From Bifidobacterium canis (GTDB lineage: Bacteria > Actinomycetota > Actinomycetes > Actinomycetales > Bifidobacteriaceae), in the NCBI RefSeq assembly GCF_009727065.1, contig NZ_WNLP01000006.1, positions 1 through 64,000 of the forward strand: 64,000 bases of DNA, written 5' to 3'. The position numbers and the translations under genes were made by a program. Each line of letters begins with the position of its first letter. The stretch's first letter is position 1. The notes beneath the pieces were generated by a model that was given only the letters and a program-made list of their open reading frames with translations, did not search any database and was not told the DNA's origin. Shown one piece after another: positions 1 to 9,750 of the stretch.

Positions 1-17
1 AACTGAGCTACGCGGCC
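1..17 (-). tRNA. Partial tRNA, 5' part only (probably tRNA-Asp)
   Basis: The first 17 bases are the reverse complement of GGCCGCGTAGCTCAGTT, identical to the 5' end of the complete tRNA-Asp just downstream (54-127). The rest, including the anticodon, lies outside the window, so the identity as a second tRNA-Asp is inferred only from the matching acceptor and D-arm. Confidence 0.7.
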
Positions 18-53
18 TTAATCTTAAGACCCACTAGGTTTCTTAAGACCTAG

Positions 54-127
54 CGACCACGGCCGGACTTGAACCGGTGACCTCCGCCGTGACAGGGCGG
101 CGCTCTAACCAACTGAGCTACGCGGCC
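54..127 (-). tRNA. tRNA-Asp (anticodon GTC)
   Basis: The reverse complement folds as a cloverleaf. The acceptor GGCCGCG pairs with CGTGGTC through two G-T pairs. The D-arm is GTAGCTCAGTTGGTTAGAGC. The anticodon loop CTGTCAC gives GTC, and the T-loop is TTCAAGT. No CCA is encoded. It stands 36 bp upstream of the truncated tRNA in the same orientation, so the two are probably co-transcribed. Confidence 0.95.
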
Positions 128-240
128 GTTGTTTCCCGATGCTTCCATCGTGACAACAGGTGTTAATATTACTCGAATTGCTCAACTAAGCAAATCCGGC
201 GTGTCGATTGTGAAGCCTTCCTCCACAATCGCTTATTTCG

Positions 241-1257
241 CTACTCCGCATTGAGGTCGCGCACTGAGGCGCGCTCGACCAGGATGGGCGGGATCACCGT
301 TTTGACGCCCACCGGCAGTTTTTCGCCGTCGCATTGGCGCAACACCATTTCGAAAGACTCACGCCCAAGCTCGTTGAATTTGGCGTGCATCGTCGTCAAA
401 CCAAGCCTTGGCACGACGCCGCGCAGCGAATCATCGACGCCCACGACGCTCACGTCTTCCGGCACGCGTTTACCTGCGGCGCGCAAGCCGAGAATGCAAC
501 CGTAGGCCATTTGGTCGTTCGCCGCATACACGGCCGTGCAATCGGGCTCGTGCGCCAACGCGAGCCCCGCCTGATACCCGCTGTCTGCATCCCAGTCACC
601 TATGTAGAGCGATGGCGGGGCGATGCCCTTTTGCCTCAGAATGTCTTCCCACCCGCGTTTGCGGCTCTGCGCAGCCACCGAATACGACGGCCCTGCGATG
701 TGGTAGACGTTCTTGTGCCCCTTCGAGAGCAGATAGTCGACGAGCGTCACCGACGTGCCGTATTGGTCGGTGTCGATCGTCGGGCAATGGTTTGCCGGCT
801 CTTCGGAGATCAGCACGACTGGCAGGTCGGCGGTCGGCTTGAACGTGTTGAAGTCGGCAACTTTCTGCTCGAGGATGAAGACGACGCCGTCGACGGGCAA
901 CGTTTTCATCTGATCGATCGCGTTCTGCAATGTAGCCGGTGAACCGGATTCGAACGCGCGGATCGTCGTGGCGAAACCGTGATCTCGCGCCGCGTTGACG
1001 ATGCCGTTGAGAATATGCGCGTTGCCGAACGCCGTCATGTCGAACAGCACGACGCCCACATCTTTGAACGTGCCATGCTTCAGCGCACGCGCCGCGTAGT
1101 TCGGCCTGTAGCCGAGCTCCTCCATCGCCTGCTCCACGCGAATGCGGGTTTCAGGACGCACATCGCTGTTGTTGTTCGCCACACGCGAGACCGTTTGCGA
1201 AGACACCCCCGCCAATTTCGCCACATCTCGCATCGACACGGAGCTCGCCCTTTTCAC
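241..1257 (-). CDS. LacI-family transcriptional regulator of the GH42/ABC operon
   Basis: 338 aa. The N-terminal LacI helix-turn-helix is at about residues 8-27 (MRDVAKLAGVSSQTVSRVAN), followed by the hinge and a periplasmic-binding-protein-like effector domain of about 270 residues. The start is GTG at 1257 behind a GGGGGAG Shine-Dalgarno. The gene is divergent from the permease operon. LacI-type palindromes at 1383 and 1459 lie between the two, so it probably represses both itself and the operon. The effector is probably a galactoside released from oligosaccharides, inferred only from the neighbouring GH42 enzyme. The arrangement resembles the gosR-D-E-G-C galacto-oligosaccharide locus of B. 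breve. Confidence 0.9.
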   Translation of the reverse strand: MKRASSVSMRDVAKLAGVSSQTVSRVANNNSDVRPETRIRVEQAMEELGYRPNYAARALKHGTFKDVGVVLFDMTAFGNAHILNGIVNAARDHGFATTIRAFESGSPATLQNAIDQMKTLPVDGVVFILEQKVADFNTFKPTADLPVVLISEEPANHCPTIDTDQYGTSVTLVDYLLSKGHKNVYHIAGPSYSVAAQSRKRGWEDILRQKGIAPPSLYIGDWDADSGYQAGLALAHEPDCTAVYAANDQMAYGCILGLRAAGKRVPEDVSVVGVDDSLRGVVPRLGLTTMHAKFNELGRESFEMVLRQCDGEKLPVGVKTVIPPILVERASVRDLNAE

Positions 1258-1382
1258 GGCTCCCCCTTTCTTTCCGCACGTAAACCAAACAATTCTCGCA
1301 CGGGGTCACAATGATTCACACTTGTTGCGCGACGCCATAGTCGCGCTTTCAACATCTGTATTCAATATACCAGTGATTGCAA

Positions 1383-1398
1383 CTGTTTGCGTAACCAT
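1383..1398. promoter_or_regulatory. Degenerate LacI-type operator half-match
   Basis: CTGTTTGCGTAACCAT matches the perfect operators at 1459 and 5865 except for the outer base and one base of the right arm. It lies upstream of the divergent LacI gene and is a candidate autoregulatory site. Confidence 0.45.
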
Positions 1399-1430
1399 AC
1401 GGCGTTTTCTCAAAAATTCTACATCTCGAT

Positions 1431-1474
1431 TTGACTGATTTTCCAATATGTGTGTATTATGTTTACGTAAACAT
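1431..1474 (+). promoter_or_regulatory. Promoter with overlapping LacI operator for the permease operon
   Basis: A candidate -35 TTGACT (1431-1436) and -10 TATTAT (1455-1460) are separated by 18 bp. The perfect palindrome ATGTTTACGTAAACAT (1459-1474) overlaps the -10, which is a typical position for a repressor operator. The same operator with one central base change occurs before the binding-protein gene at 5865. Confidence 0.7.
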
Positions 1475-1556
1475 TAATTGATAGACATTGATGTGAGATT
1501 CCGCACACTGCCGGTCAGCGACGACCGCAGGCTACGGATACCTCGAAGGAGAGGTC

Positions 1557-2519
1557 ATGACTTCAATAACTCAATCGGCAACCGACGTCAACGCAACGGT
1601 TGGCGCATCGGTCACGACAGCAACGCCATCGGCCAATGTGCCTGAGAACAAACACCACGCCGATTGGCGCGGTTGGAAATTCCTCTGGCCGTTCGCCGCG
1701 GTGTTCATGTTCGTCTTCATCATTCCGATCATCTACGCAATCTACATTTCGTTCTTCCAGCACAAGATGATCGGTGGCAATCAGTTCGTCGGATTCGCCA
1801 ACTACGTTCGCTTGTTCCACGACCCGCTGTTCTGGAGTTCAGTCGGGCGCGTAGCGCTCTTCACCGTCATTCAGGTGCCGATCATGCTGCTGTTGGCCGC
1901 ACTCATGGCCCTCGCGCTTGACTCGATGAAACTGCACGGCATGAAGTTCTTCCGCATTTCGACGTTCCTCCCCTACGCAGTGCCGGCCGTCGTCTCGACG
2001 TTGATCTGGGCGTTCATGTATGGCACGAAATACGGCCTGGTCGGATCGCTTAACTCCTGGCTCGGCACGCACATCAACGTGCTCTCGCCTGACGTGCTGC
2101 TCGCCGCCATCGGCAACATCAACACGTGGGAATACACCGGCTACAACATGCTGATCTTCTACAGCGCCCTGTCCACGATCCCGCACTCGCTTTACGAAGC
2201 GGCTTCGATCGATGGCGCGAGCGAATGGCAGATCGTCAAAAGTATTAAACTGCCTGAGCTGAGCGGTTCCCTCGCCATCACGGTGATCTTCTCGATCATC
2301 GGTTCGTTCCAGCTGTTCAACGAGCCGAGCATCATGCAGAACATGGTGCCAGGCAACGTGATCACCACGTACTACACCCCGAATATGTATGCATACAACC
2401 TGAGCTTCTCCGGAAACCAGAGCAATTATGCCGCAGCGCTGGCCATCGTCATGGCAATCATCACGATGGCGATCGCATACGCAGTGCAGCTGCGCAGCAT
2501 GAAAGATCAAATGAAGTAA
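1557..2519 (+). CDS. Sugar ABC transporter permease, MalF type
   Basis: 320 aa integral membrane protein with about six transmembrane segments. It has the CUT1-family cytoplasmic EAA loop near residues 218-242 (YEAASIDGASEWQIVKSIKL), which contacts the ATPase. The first 40 residues are Thr/Ala/Val-rich and cytoplasmic. The start ATG follows AAGGAGAGGTC. It is the first gene of the operon and is 28 bp upstream of the partner permease. No ATPase gene lies in the cluster, so it probably uses a shared MsiK-type ATPase encoded elsewhere. Substrate inferred from context: galacto-oligosaccharides. Confidence 0.93.
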   Translation: MTSITQSATDVNATVGASVTTATPSANVPENKHHADWRGWKFLWPFAAVFMFVFIIPIIYAIYISFFQHKMIGGNQFVGFANYVRLFHDPLFWSSVGRVALFTVIQVPIMLLLAALMALALDSMKLHGMKFFRISTFLPYAVPAVVSTLIWAFMYGTKYGLVGSLNSWLGTHINVLSPDVLLAAIGNINTWEYTGYNMLIFYSALSTIPHSLYEAASIDGASEWQIVKSIKLPELSGSLAITVIFSIIGSFQLFNEPSIMQNMVPGNVITTYYTPNMYAYNLSFSGNQSNYAAALAIVMAIITMAIAYAVQLRSMKDQMK

Positions 2520-2547
2520 TCGGCCGTTTGTGTGAGGAGTTTGTATT

Positions 2548-3528
2548 ATGACTGACATTACTGTTAACGACAACACGAGGGAACGCGAAGCCCGCAAGGC
2601 TGAACGCCAGCGTCAGCGCAGGATTGCTCGCGACGAAAAGGCCGAGCGCAAGCGCGCACAGAAGACCGGCTTCCAGAACGTGGCGAATCCACGCCGTTCC
2701 ACATTGCTCACCGTCCTGTGCTCGATCTTCGCGATCTACTGCCTGTTCCCATTCGCGTATTTGCTCATCAACGCCACGAAGACGCAGGCCGACTTCACGT
2801 CGACGTTCGGCCTTGGCTTCGGCAAAACGTTCGCGCTGTGGGACAACATCAAGACGGTGTTCACCTACCAGGACGGCATCTTCGGACGCTGGTTCCTCAA
2901 CACCCTGTTCTATGTGATCGTCGGCGCTGGTGGCGCCACATTGCTCGCCATCATGGGTGGCTACGCATTGGCCAAGTTCCGCTTCCCGGGGCGCAAAGCC
3001 GTGTTCGCCGTGATCATCGGCGCGATCTCGGTTCCTGGCATTGCATTGGCTGTTCCTCAGTTCCTGCTCTTCGCCAAGCTGGGGCTCACCAACACCCCGT
3101 GGGCAATGATCATTCCAAGCCTTATCAGCCCATTCGGCTTGTATTTGATGTGGATCTTCTCCGAGCAGGCCGTGCCGACCGAACTGCTCGAAGCTGCGCG
3201 CGTTGACGGCGCAAGCGAGGCTCGCACCTTCTTCACCGTCGCCCTGCCATTGCTTTCCCCTGGCATAGTCACCTGCTCGCTGTTCACGATTGTGGCGACG
3301 TGGAACAACTACTTCCTGCCGTTGATCATGTTGAAGGACGCCGACTGGTATCCGTTGACGATCGGCTTGAATCAGTGGAAGGACCAGGCGTCCACCGCAG
3401 GCGGCCAGGCCATCCAGAACCTGGTGATCACCGGCTCGCTCATCACGATCATCCCGCTGGTCGTCGCCTTCCTGCTCCTGCAGAAGTACTGGCAGTCCGG
3501 CCTCGCCGCAGGCGCAGTCAAGGAGTGA
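2548..3528 (+). CDS. Sugar ABC transporter permease, MalG type
   Basis: 326 aa, CUT1 family. It has a highly charged N-terminal tail of about 45 residues, then six predicted transmembrane segments. The EAA loop is at about residues 214-237 (LEAARVDGASEARTFF). It pairs with the upstream MalF-type permease to form the membrane channel of the oligosaccharide importer. Start ATG with a GTGAGGAG ribosome site. The charged N-terminal extension is longer than in E. coli MalG but is common in actinobacterial homologues. Confidence 0.93.
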   Translation: MTDITVNDNTREREARKAERQRQRRIARDEKAERKRAQKTGFQNVANPRRSTLLTVLCSIFAIYCLFPFAYLLINATKTQADFTSTFGLGFGKTFALWDNIKTVFTYQDGIFGRWFLNTLFYVIVGAGGATLLAIMGGYALAKFRFPGRKAVFAVIIGAISVPGIALAVPQFLLFAKLGLTNTPWAMIIPSLISPFGLYLMWIFSEQAVPTELLEAARVDGASEARTFFTVALPLLSPGIVTCSLFTIVATWNNYFLPLIMLKDADWYPLTIGLNQWKDQASTAGGQAIQNLVITGSLITIIPLVVAFLLLQKYWQSGLAAGAVKE

Positions 3529-3554
3529 GTTCAAGCTCCACGAAAGCACACTGA

Positions 3555-5720
<2,166 letters not shown>

Positions 5721-5744
5721 AATACCACCGGAAATCTCGCGATC

Positions 5745-5786
5745 AACGTGGCTCTGCCCTACGCAAATGTAAGGCAGAGCCACGTT
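5745..5786 (+). terminator. Hairpin after the GH42 gene
   Basis: AACGTGGCTCTGCC (5745-5758) pairs perfectly with GGCAGAGCCACGTT (5773-5786) across a 14-base loop. No long T run follows. It probably weakens read-through or stabilises mRNA before the separately promoted binding-protein gene. Confidence 0.65.
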
Positions 5787-5842
5787 CGCATATAAATATG
5801 TTTGCGTTATTTCAACACGCTACAGAAAACAGTTTTTATATT

Positions 5843-5880
5843 GATTTTCCAATATTTTCTATCGATGTTTGCGTAAACAT
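5843..5880 (+). promoter_or_regulatory. Second LacI operator and promoter region, before the binding protein
   Basis: The palindrome ATGTTTGCGTAAACAT lies at 5865-5880. The 13-mer GATTTTCCAATAT (5843-5855) occurs with the same 22-bp offset before the operator at 1459. This suggests that the binding-protein gene has its own promoter under the same repressor, as is usual when the binding protein must be made in excess. Confidence 0.65.
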
Positions 5881-5969
5881 AAATATCGTGCTACATTATG
5901 AACTACCAAAGCTCATGCAGCGAACAGCAACGACGCGACGCACATGAGCAACTGAGGAAAGGAAGAACA

Positions 5970-7310
5970 ATGAAGTTCGGAACACGTGCCATTGCTTTTG
6001 CAGGCGCAGTAGCCATGTTGATCCCGCTCGCCGCGTGCGGCAACAGCTCGTCGAGCTCAAGCCAGCCGGCGCAGGAGAAAGACGTCAAGGAGATCACCGT
6101 CTGGGCTTGGGAACCGACGCTGACGAACGTCGCCAAGGACTACGAGAAGAAGACCGGCGTCAAGGTCAACCTGAAGAACGTCGGCACGAACACGAAGGAA
6201 TACACGCAGCTCGACAACGCGCTGCAGGCTGGCTCCGGAGCGCCTGACGTTGCACAGATCGAGTATTACGCGATTCCGCAGTATGCGATCAAGGATAATC
6301 TGCTCGACATCACCGATAAGACCAAGGGATATGAGGATTATTACAACCCCGGCCCGTGGTCGAGCGTGCAGGTGGCCGGCAAGGTGTATGGCCTGCCGAT
6401 GGATTCCGGCCCGATGGCGTTCTTCTACAACAAGGAAGTGTTCGACAAGGCTGGCGTCGACGCCACGAAGATCAAGACCTGGGATGACTATTACGAGGCC
6501 GCCAAGAAGATTCACGCACTCGGCAGCAACTACTACATCACGTCCGACAGCGGCGACGCAGGCTTCTTCGATTCGATGACCTGGCTCGCGGGTGGCAAGC
6601 CGTTCCAGACTTCCGACGACGGCACCAATGTGACGATCAATCTGACCGGCGACAAGGGCGTGAAGACCTTCGATGACTTCTGGCAGAAGCTGCTCGACGA
6701 GAAGCTGATCGACACGAACACCGTGGGCTGGTCCGAGGATTGGTTCAAGGGCATGTCTGACGGCACGATCGCCTCACTGTTCACCGGCGGTTGGATGCCT
6801 GCAAACCTTGCGAATTCCGCTCCTGAAGCCGCTGGCAAGTGGCGCGTCACGCTGATGCCTACGCCTGACGGCAAGACCGCCAACGCCGAAAACGGCGGTT
6901 CCTCGCTGGCTGTGCTCAAGAACTCCCCGAAGGCGCAGGCCGCTCTCGACTTCATCGAATACGCCAACCATGGCGACGGCGTGAAGACCCGCGTCGAGGC
7001 CGGTGCGTTCCCTGCCGACAAGGCGTCGATGGAGGCCGATTACTTCAAGGACGCCACCACCGTTAAGAATTCCGACGGCAAGGCCATCGAATACTTCGGC
7101 GGTCAGAAATACAACGAAGTGCTTGCACAGGCCGCCGCTGACGTGACCACCGGCTACCAGTTCCTGCCGTTCGAGATCAAGGCGCGCAACATCTTCGGTG
7201 ACTACTTCGGCAAGTGCTACACAGGCAACGAGAAGCTCTCGACCGCCGTCGCCGCTTGGCAGAAGGCGCTGAAGGACTACGGCACCGAGCAGGGCTTCAC
7301 CGTCAAGTAA
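5970..7310 (+). CDS. ABC transporter sugar-binding lipoprotein
   Basis: 446 aa extracellular solute-binding protein, family 1. A lipoprotein signal peptide ends in the lipobox LAAC (Cys about residue 22), followed by a Ser/Gln-rich linker and the two-lobe sugar-binding fold (ITVWAWEPTLTNVAKDYEKK at the mature N-terminus). Start ATG at 5970 behind GAGGAAAGGAAGAACA. An ATG at 5898 is too far upstream of the signal peptide. It delivers oligosaccharide to the permeases at 1557 and 2548. Its own promoter and operator precede it. Confidence 0.93.
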   Translation: MKFGTRAIAFAGAVAMLIPLAACGNSSSSSSQPAQEKDVKEITVWAWEPTLTNVAKDYEKKTGVKVNLKNVGTNTKEYTQLDNALQAGSGAPDVAQIEYYAIPQYAIKDNLLDITDKTKGYEDYYNPGPWSSVQVAGKVYGLPMDSGPMAFFYNKEVFDKAGVDATKIKTWDDYYEAAKKIHALGSNYYITSDSGDAGFFDSMTWLAGGKPFQTSDDGTNVTINLTGDKGVKTFDDFWQKLLDEKLIDTNTVGWSEDWFKGMSDGTIASLFTGGWMPANLANSAPEAAGKWRVTLMPTPDGKTANAENGGSSLAVLKNSPKAQAALDFIEYANHGDGVKTRVEAGAFPADKASMEADYFKDATTVKNSDGKAIEYFGGQKYNEVLAQAAADVTTGYQFLPFEIKARNIFGDYFGKCYTGNEKLSTAVAAWQKALKDYGTEQGFTVK

Positions 7311-7333
7311 CACATCTCTATTTCTCCTCCTCC

Positions 7334-7383
7334 TTCTATGAGTAGGCCCCACAGCCATTGGCTGTGGGGGCCTACTCATAGAA
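7334..7383. terminator. Long convergent hairpin between the binding protein and DUF4190 genes
   Basis: A stem of about 23 bp, TTCTATGAGTAGGCCCC plus ACAGCC pairing with its complement, is broken by one extra G. The loop is only ATT. It is nearly symmetric and lies between convergent genes, so it could terminate both, but neither strand shows a clear T run. Confidence 0.6.
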
Positions 7384-7400
7384 GTGAAATAGCCGCTATT

Positions 7401-8009
7401 TCACATTATCACGAGATCGTACACCGCCTGCTCATTCGCGATATAGCTGGCATCGATGTCGTCATACTGCGAATAGTCATAATCATCATCGCCATACGAA
7501 TAGTCGTAGTCATAGTCGAGCGCATAGCCCAACCCCGCGAGCATTCCGGTGACGATGAGCAGGAAGAACACCACTTCAAGCACAAGCCTCACGGCGCTGA
7601 TGGCGATGCCTGCGATGGCCATTCCCTTGCTTTTCTCACCGCTTTTGTTGATCTGCACGAGTGCGATGATCGACAGAATCAGTCCGACGACCGGAATCAC
7701 GAACGAGCAGACGAAGCCCGCGATGCACATGCCGTTCCAGCGATCCTGCGGATTGTTGACGCTCGGGTAGCCTTGCGGTGGAACCGCTTGGTACTGCTGC
7801 GTGTAATCCGGCTGCATATAGTTCGGCTGCTGTGTGTAGTTCGGCTGACCATTCGCATACGGGTACTGATTGGGTTGGTTCGCGTTCTGCCCGCCATACG
7901 GCTGCTGCTGTGTGTAGTTCGGCTGCGCCCCATACGCAGGCGGAACATAGGCAGGATTGTTTTGGCTCTCTGGATTGCGCTGTGGCATACCACTGTTTGC
8001 GTTACTCAT
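7401..8009 (-). CDS. Tyr/Gln/Pro-rich DUF4190 membrane protein
   Basis: 202 aa. The first 95 residues are low complexity with repeats such as PNYTQQP and are probably cytoplasmic or surface-exposed. Two transmembrane segments follow in a DUF4190-type domain (GMCIAGFVCSFVIPVVGLIL; GMAIAGIAISAVRLVLEVVF), then an acidic Tyr/Asp-rich tail. Start ATG at 8009 gives MSNANSGMPQ. No strong Shine-Dalgarno is visible, so ATG at 7988 is possible. Function unknown. It resembles the protein at 61079-62221 in architecture but not in sequence. Confidence 0.75.
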   Translation of the reverse strand: MSNANSGMPQRNPESQNNPAYVPPAYGAQPNYTQQQPYGGQNANQPNQYPYANGQPNYTQQPNYMQPDYTQQYQAVPPQGYPSVNNPQDRWNGMCIAGFVCSFVIPVVGLILSIIALVQINKSGEKSKGMAIAGIAISAVRLVLEVVFFLLIVTGMLAGLGYALDYDYDYSYGDDDYDYSQYDDIDASYIANEQAVYDLVIM

Positions 8010-8197
8010 ACGCAACAGCATACTGCATTGCATACGGTTATCTTTGGCGGCATATCAGCCAGCGGATGCCTTGCAAATGACTGGCATTCCATGTCGGTAA
8101 CGCCTTGAGATGACAGCGACGCGTCACCCGCGCAAACGGCATACGGTGGAAGCAGTCGGGCAGGCAATGGCGTGCCCCACGAAGAATCGAGGTAATC

Positions 8198-8593
8198 ATG
8201 ACGGATACCAATTTTGATGAGCTTGACGCCCACGACATCGATGAGATCAACGATCCCGATGACAATCCGGATGTAGCGGATGCCGACGCTTCCGCCCGCA
8301 ATTTGCATCACACGCTGATGATCTGCTTCATCGTGATCAGCGCGCTGTGCCTGTGCATCAACATCGCCGTGCTCATCACGCTGTACAAGAGTGGCAAACT
8401 CAACGGCACCGCCAGCGACATCGATGTGCTCAAGGCCGACGTCCGCCGTCTCGCCGGTGATGCGAAGGCAAAGGGTCTGACGCAGAGCAAGGAAGTGCGC
8501 AAGGCGCTGAACACGCTTTCCCAGCATATTCGCGAAATCCCCGATGAGGCTCAGCTCGCCGCTTCGCGAGTACGCGAATCGTTCAATCAGTGA
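8198..8593 (+). CDS. Small single-pass membrane protein of unknown function
   Basis: 131 aa. An acidic N-terminus (30 residues rich in Asp) precedes one transmembrane helix at about residues 42-65 (LMICFIVISALCLCINIAVLI), followed by a charged helical tail. Start ATG behind a GAGG motif. No family was recognised. It lies just upstream of the second LacI gene, in the same direction, but a long palindrome (8628-8676) separates them. Confidence 0.7.
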   Translation: MTDTNFDELDAHDIDEINDPDDNPDVADADASARNLHHTLMICFIVISALCLCINIAVLITLYKSGKLNGTASDIDVLKADVRRLAGDAKAKGLTQSKEVRKALNTLSQHIREIPDEAQLAASRVRESFNQ

Positions 8594-8627
8594 ATTCCTC
8601 GCTGAATTCAGCCGTGAGATCGTGCAT

Positions 8628-8676
8628 GTTGTGCCGTTGTATCTGTAAATTAATTTACCAGATACAACGGCACAAC
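8628..8676. terminator. Long palindrome containing an AT-rich inner palindrome, before the second LacI gene
   Basis: GTTGTGCCGTTGTATCTG (8628-8645) is perfectly repeated in inverse at 8659-8676. The centre is GTAAATTAATTTAC (8645-8658), itself a perfect palindrome resembling the operator-like site at 13047. It may be a terminator for the upstream gene, an autoregulatory operator for the LacI gene starting 27 bp later, or both. Confidence 0.55.
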
Positions 8677-8702
8677 TTATCTACAACGATGTGAGGGGCG
8701 GT

Positions 8703-9704
8703 ATGGCAACGCGCAAGGAAATCGCTGAACTGGCAGGGGTGTCGCAGAGCACCGTGTCTCGACTGCTCAATGGAGACAAAAGCCTTAAGGTCAAGGGGCA
8801 GACGCGGCGCAGGATCATGCAGGCCGCCGCCCAGCTGGGTTACACGGCGTTCACCAGCCGTTCGATTGCGGTGCTCAACGTGCCCCCGCATATCGACGAG
8901 TTGCAGGACGCTTATTTCAATTCACTGCGCGAAGAACTCAACCGAGCTGCCGAGGAGCAGGGCACGCTGGTGGAATCGTTCACTTCCGTCGATGAGCTGG
9001 TTGCCATCGCCGACGATTTCGACGGGTTCGTTGCCATTGGCCCCGCATCATTGGACCGCACCGCTTTGGCCAAGCTTCGCGACGTGCTCCCCTATGGGGT
9101 GTTCATCGACACGAATCCGCCTCCCGATTGGTTTGATTCGGTGCAGCCTGATTTGAGTCAGACGATGCTCGATGCGATTGACGCATTGGCTGGCGCCGGC
9201 TATCAGCGCATAGCGTTCATCGGCGGCGTTGGGTCGATCATGGGTTTGCACGACCATGTTGAGGATTTGCGTTCGTTGGCGTTCACCGAATGGAGCAAAC
9301 GCCTGGGGTTGCGTAACGACGATCTGGTGTATGCCACCGGTCCGTTCACCGTCAGTAACGGCAAGCATCTTGCACAGCAGCTGATCGACCAGCATCAGTC
9401 TGCCAGGACGATGCCCGATGCGTTGGTCGTCGCCTCGGATCCTATGGCGGTCGGCGTGCTGCAGGAGTTCACCGACGCCGGTATTCGCGTGCCGTCAGAT
9501 GTGGCTGTGGTCAGCGTCAACAATCTGCCGATCGCGCAATACACCGCCCCGCCGTTGAGTTCGTTCAACATCGACCAGCATGAGTTGGTGTATACGGCGT
9601 TAGACACGCTGCGCGATGCGATTTCACGCAACCGCAGTGTGCGCAGGCACGTGTTCATCTCCACGAGCTTGGTGTGCCGTTCGAGTTTCGCACCGCGATC
9701 ATAG
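8703..9704 (+). CDS. LacI-family transcriptional regulator of the lacZ/lacS locus
   Basis: 333 aa. The N-terminal helix-turn-helix is at about residues 3-22 (TRKEIAELAGVSQSTVSRLL), followed by a type 1 periplasmic-binding-like effector domain. ATG at 8703 is chosen because AGGGG lies 5 bases upstream. The in-frame GTG at 8691 has no ribosome site. It converges on lacZ, and the probable targets are lacZ and lacS. Candidate operators are GTAAATTAATTTAC at 8645 and AGTAAACTATTTACT at 13047. Confidence 0.9.
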   Translation: MATRKEIAELAGVSQSTVSRLLNGDKSLKVKGQTRRRIMQAAAQLGYTAFTSRSIAVLNVPPHIDELQDAYFNSLREELNRAAEEQGTLVESFTSVDELVAIADDFDGFVAIGPASLDRTALAKLRDVLPYGVFIDTNPPPDWFDSVQPDLSQTMLDAIDALAGAGYQRIAFIGGVGSIMGLHDHVEDLRSLAFTEWSKRLGLRNDDLVYATGPFTVSNGKHLAQQLIDQHQSARTMPDALVVASDPMAVGVLQEFTDAGIRVPSDVAVVSVNNLPIAQYTAPPLSSFNIDQHELVYTALDTLRDAISRNRSVRRHVFISTSLVCRSSFAPRS

Positions 9705-9750
9705 CCCCCGCTGGGTGTCAGGACGATGAGACATCCCGACACCCAGCGAA

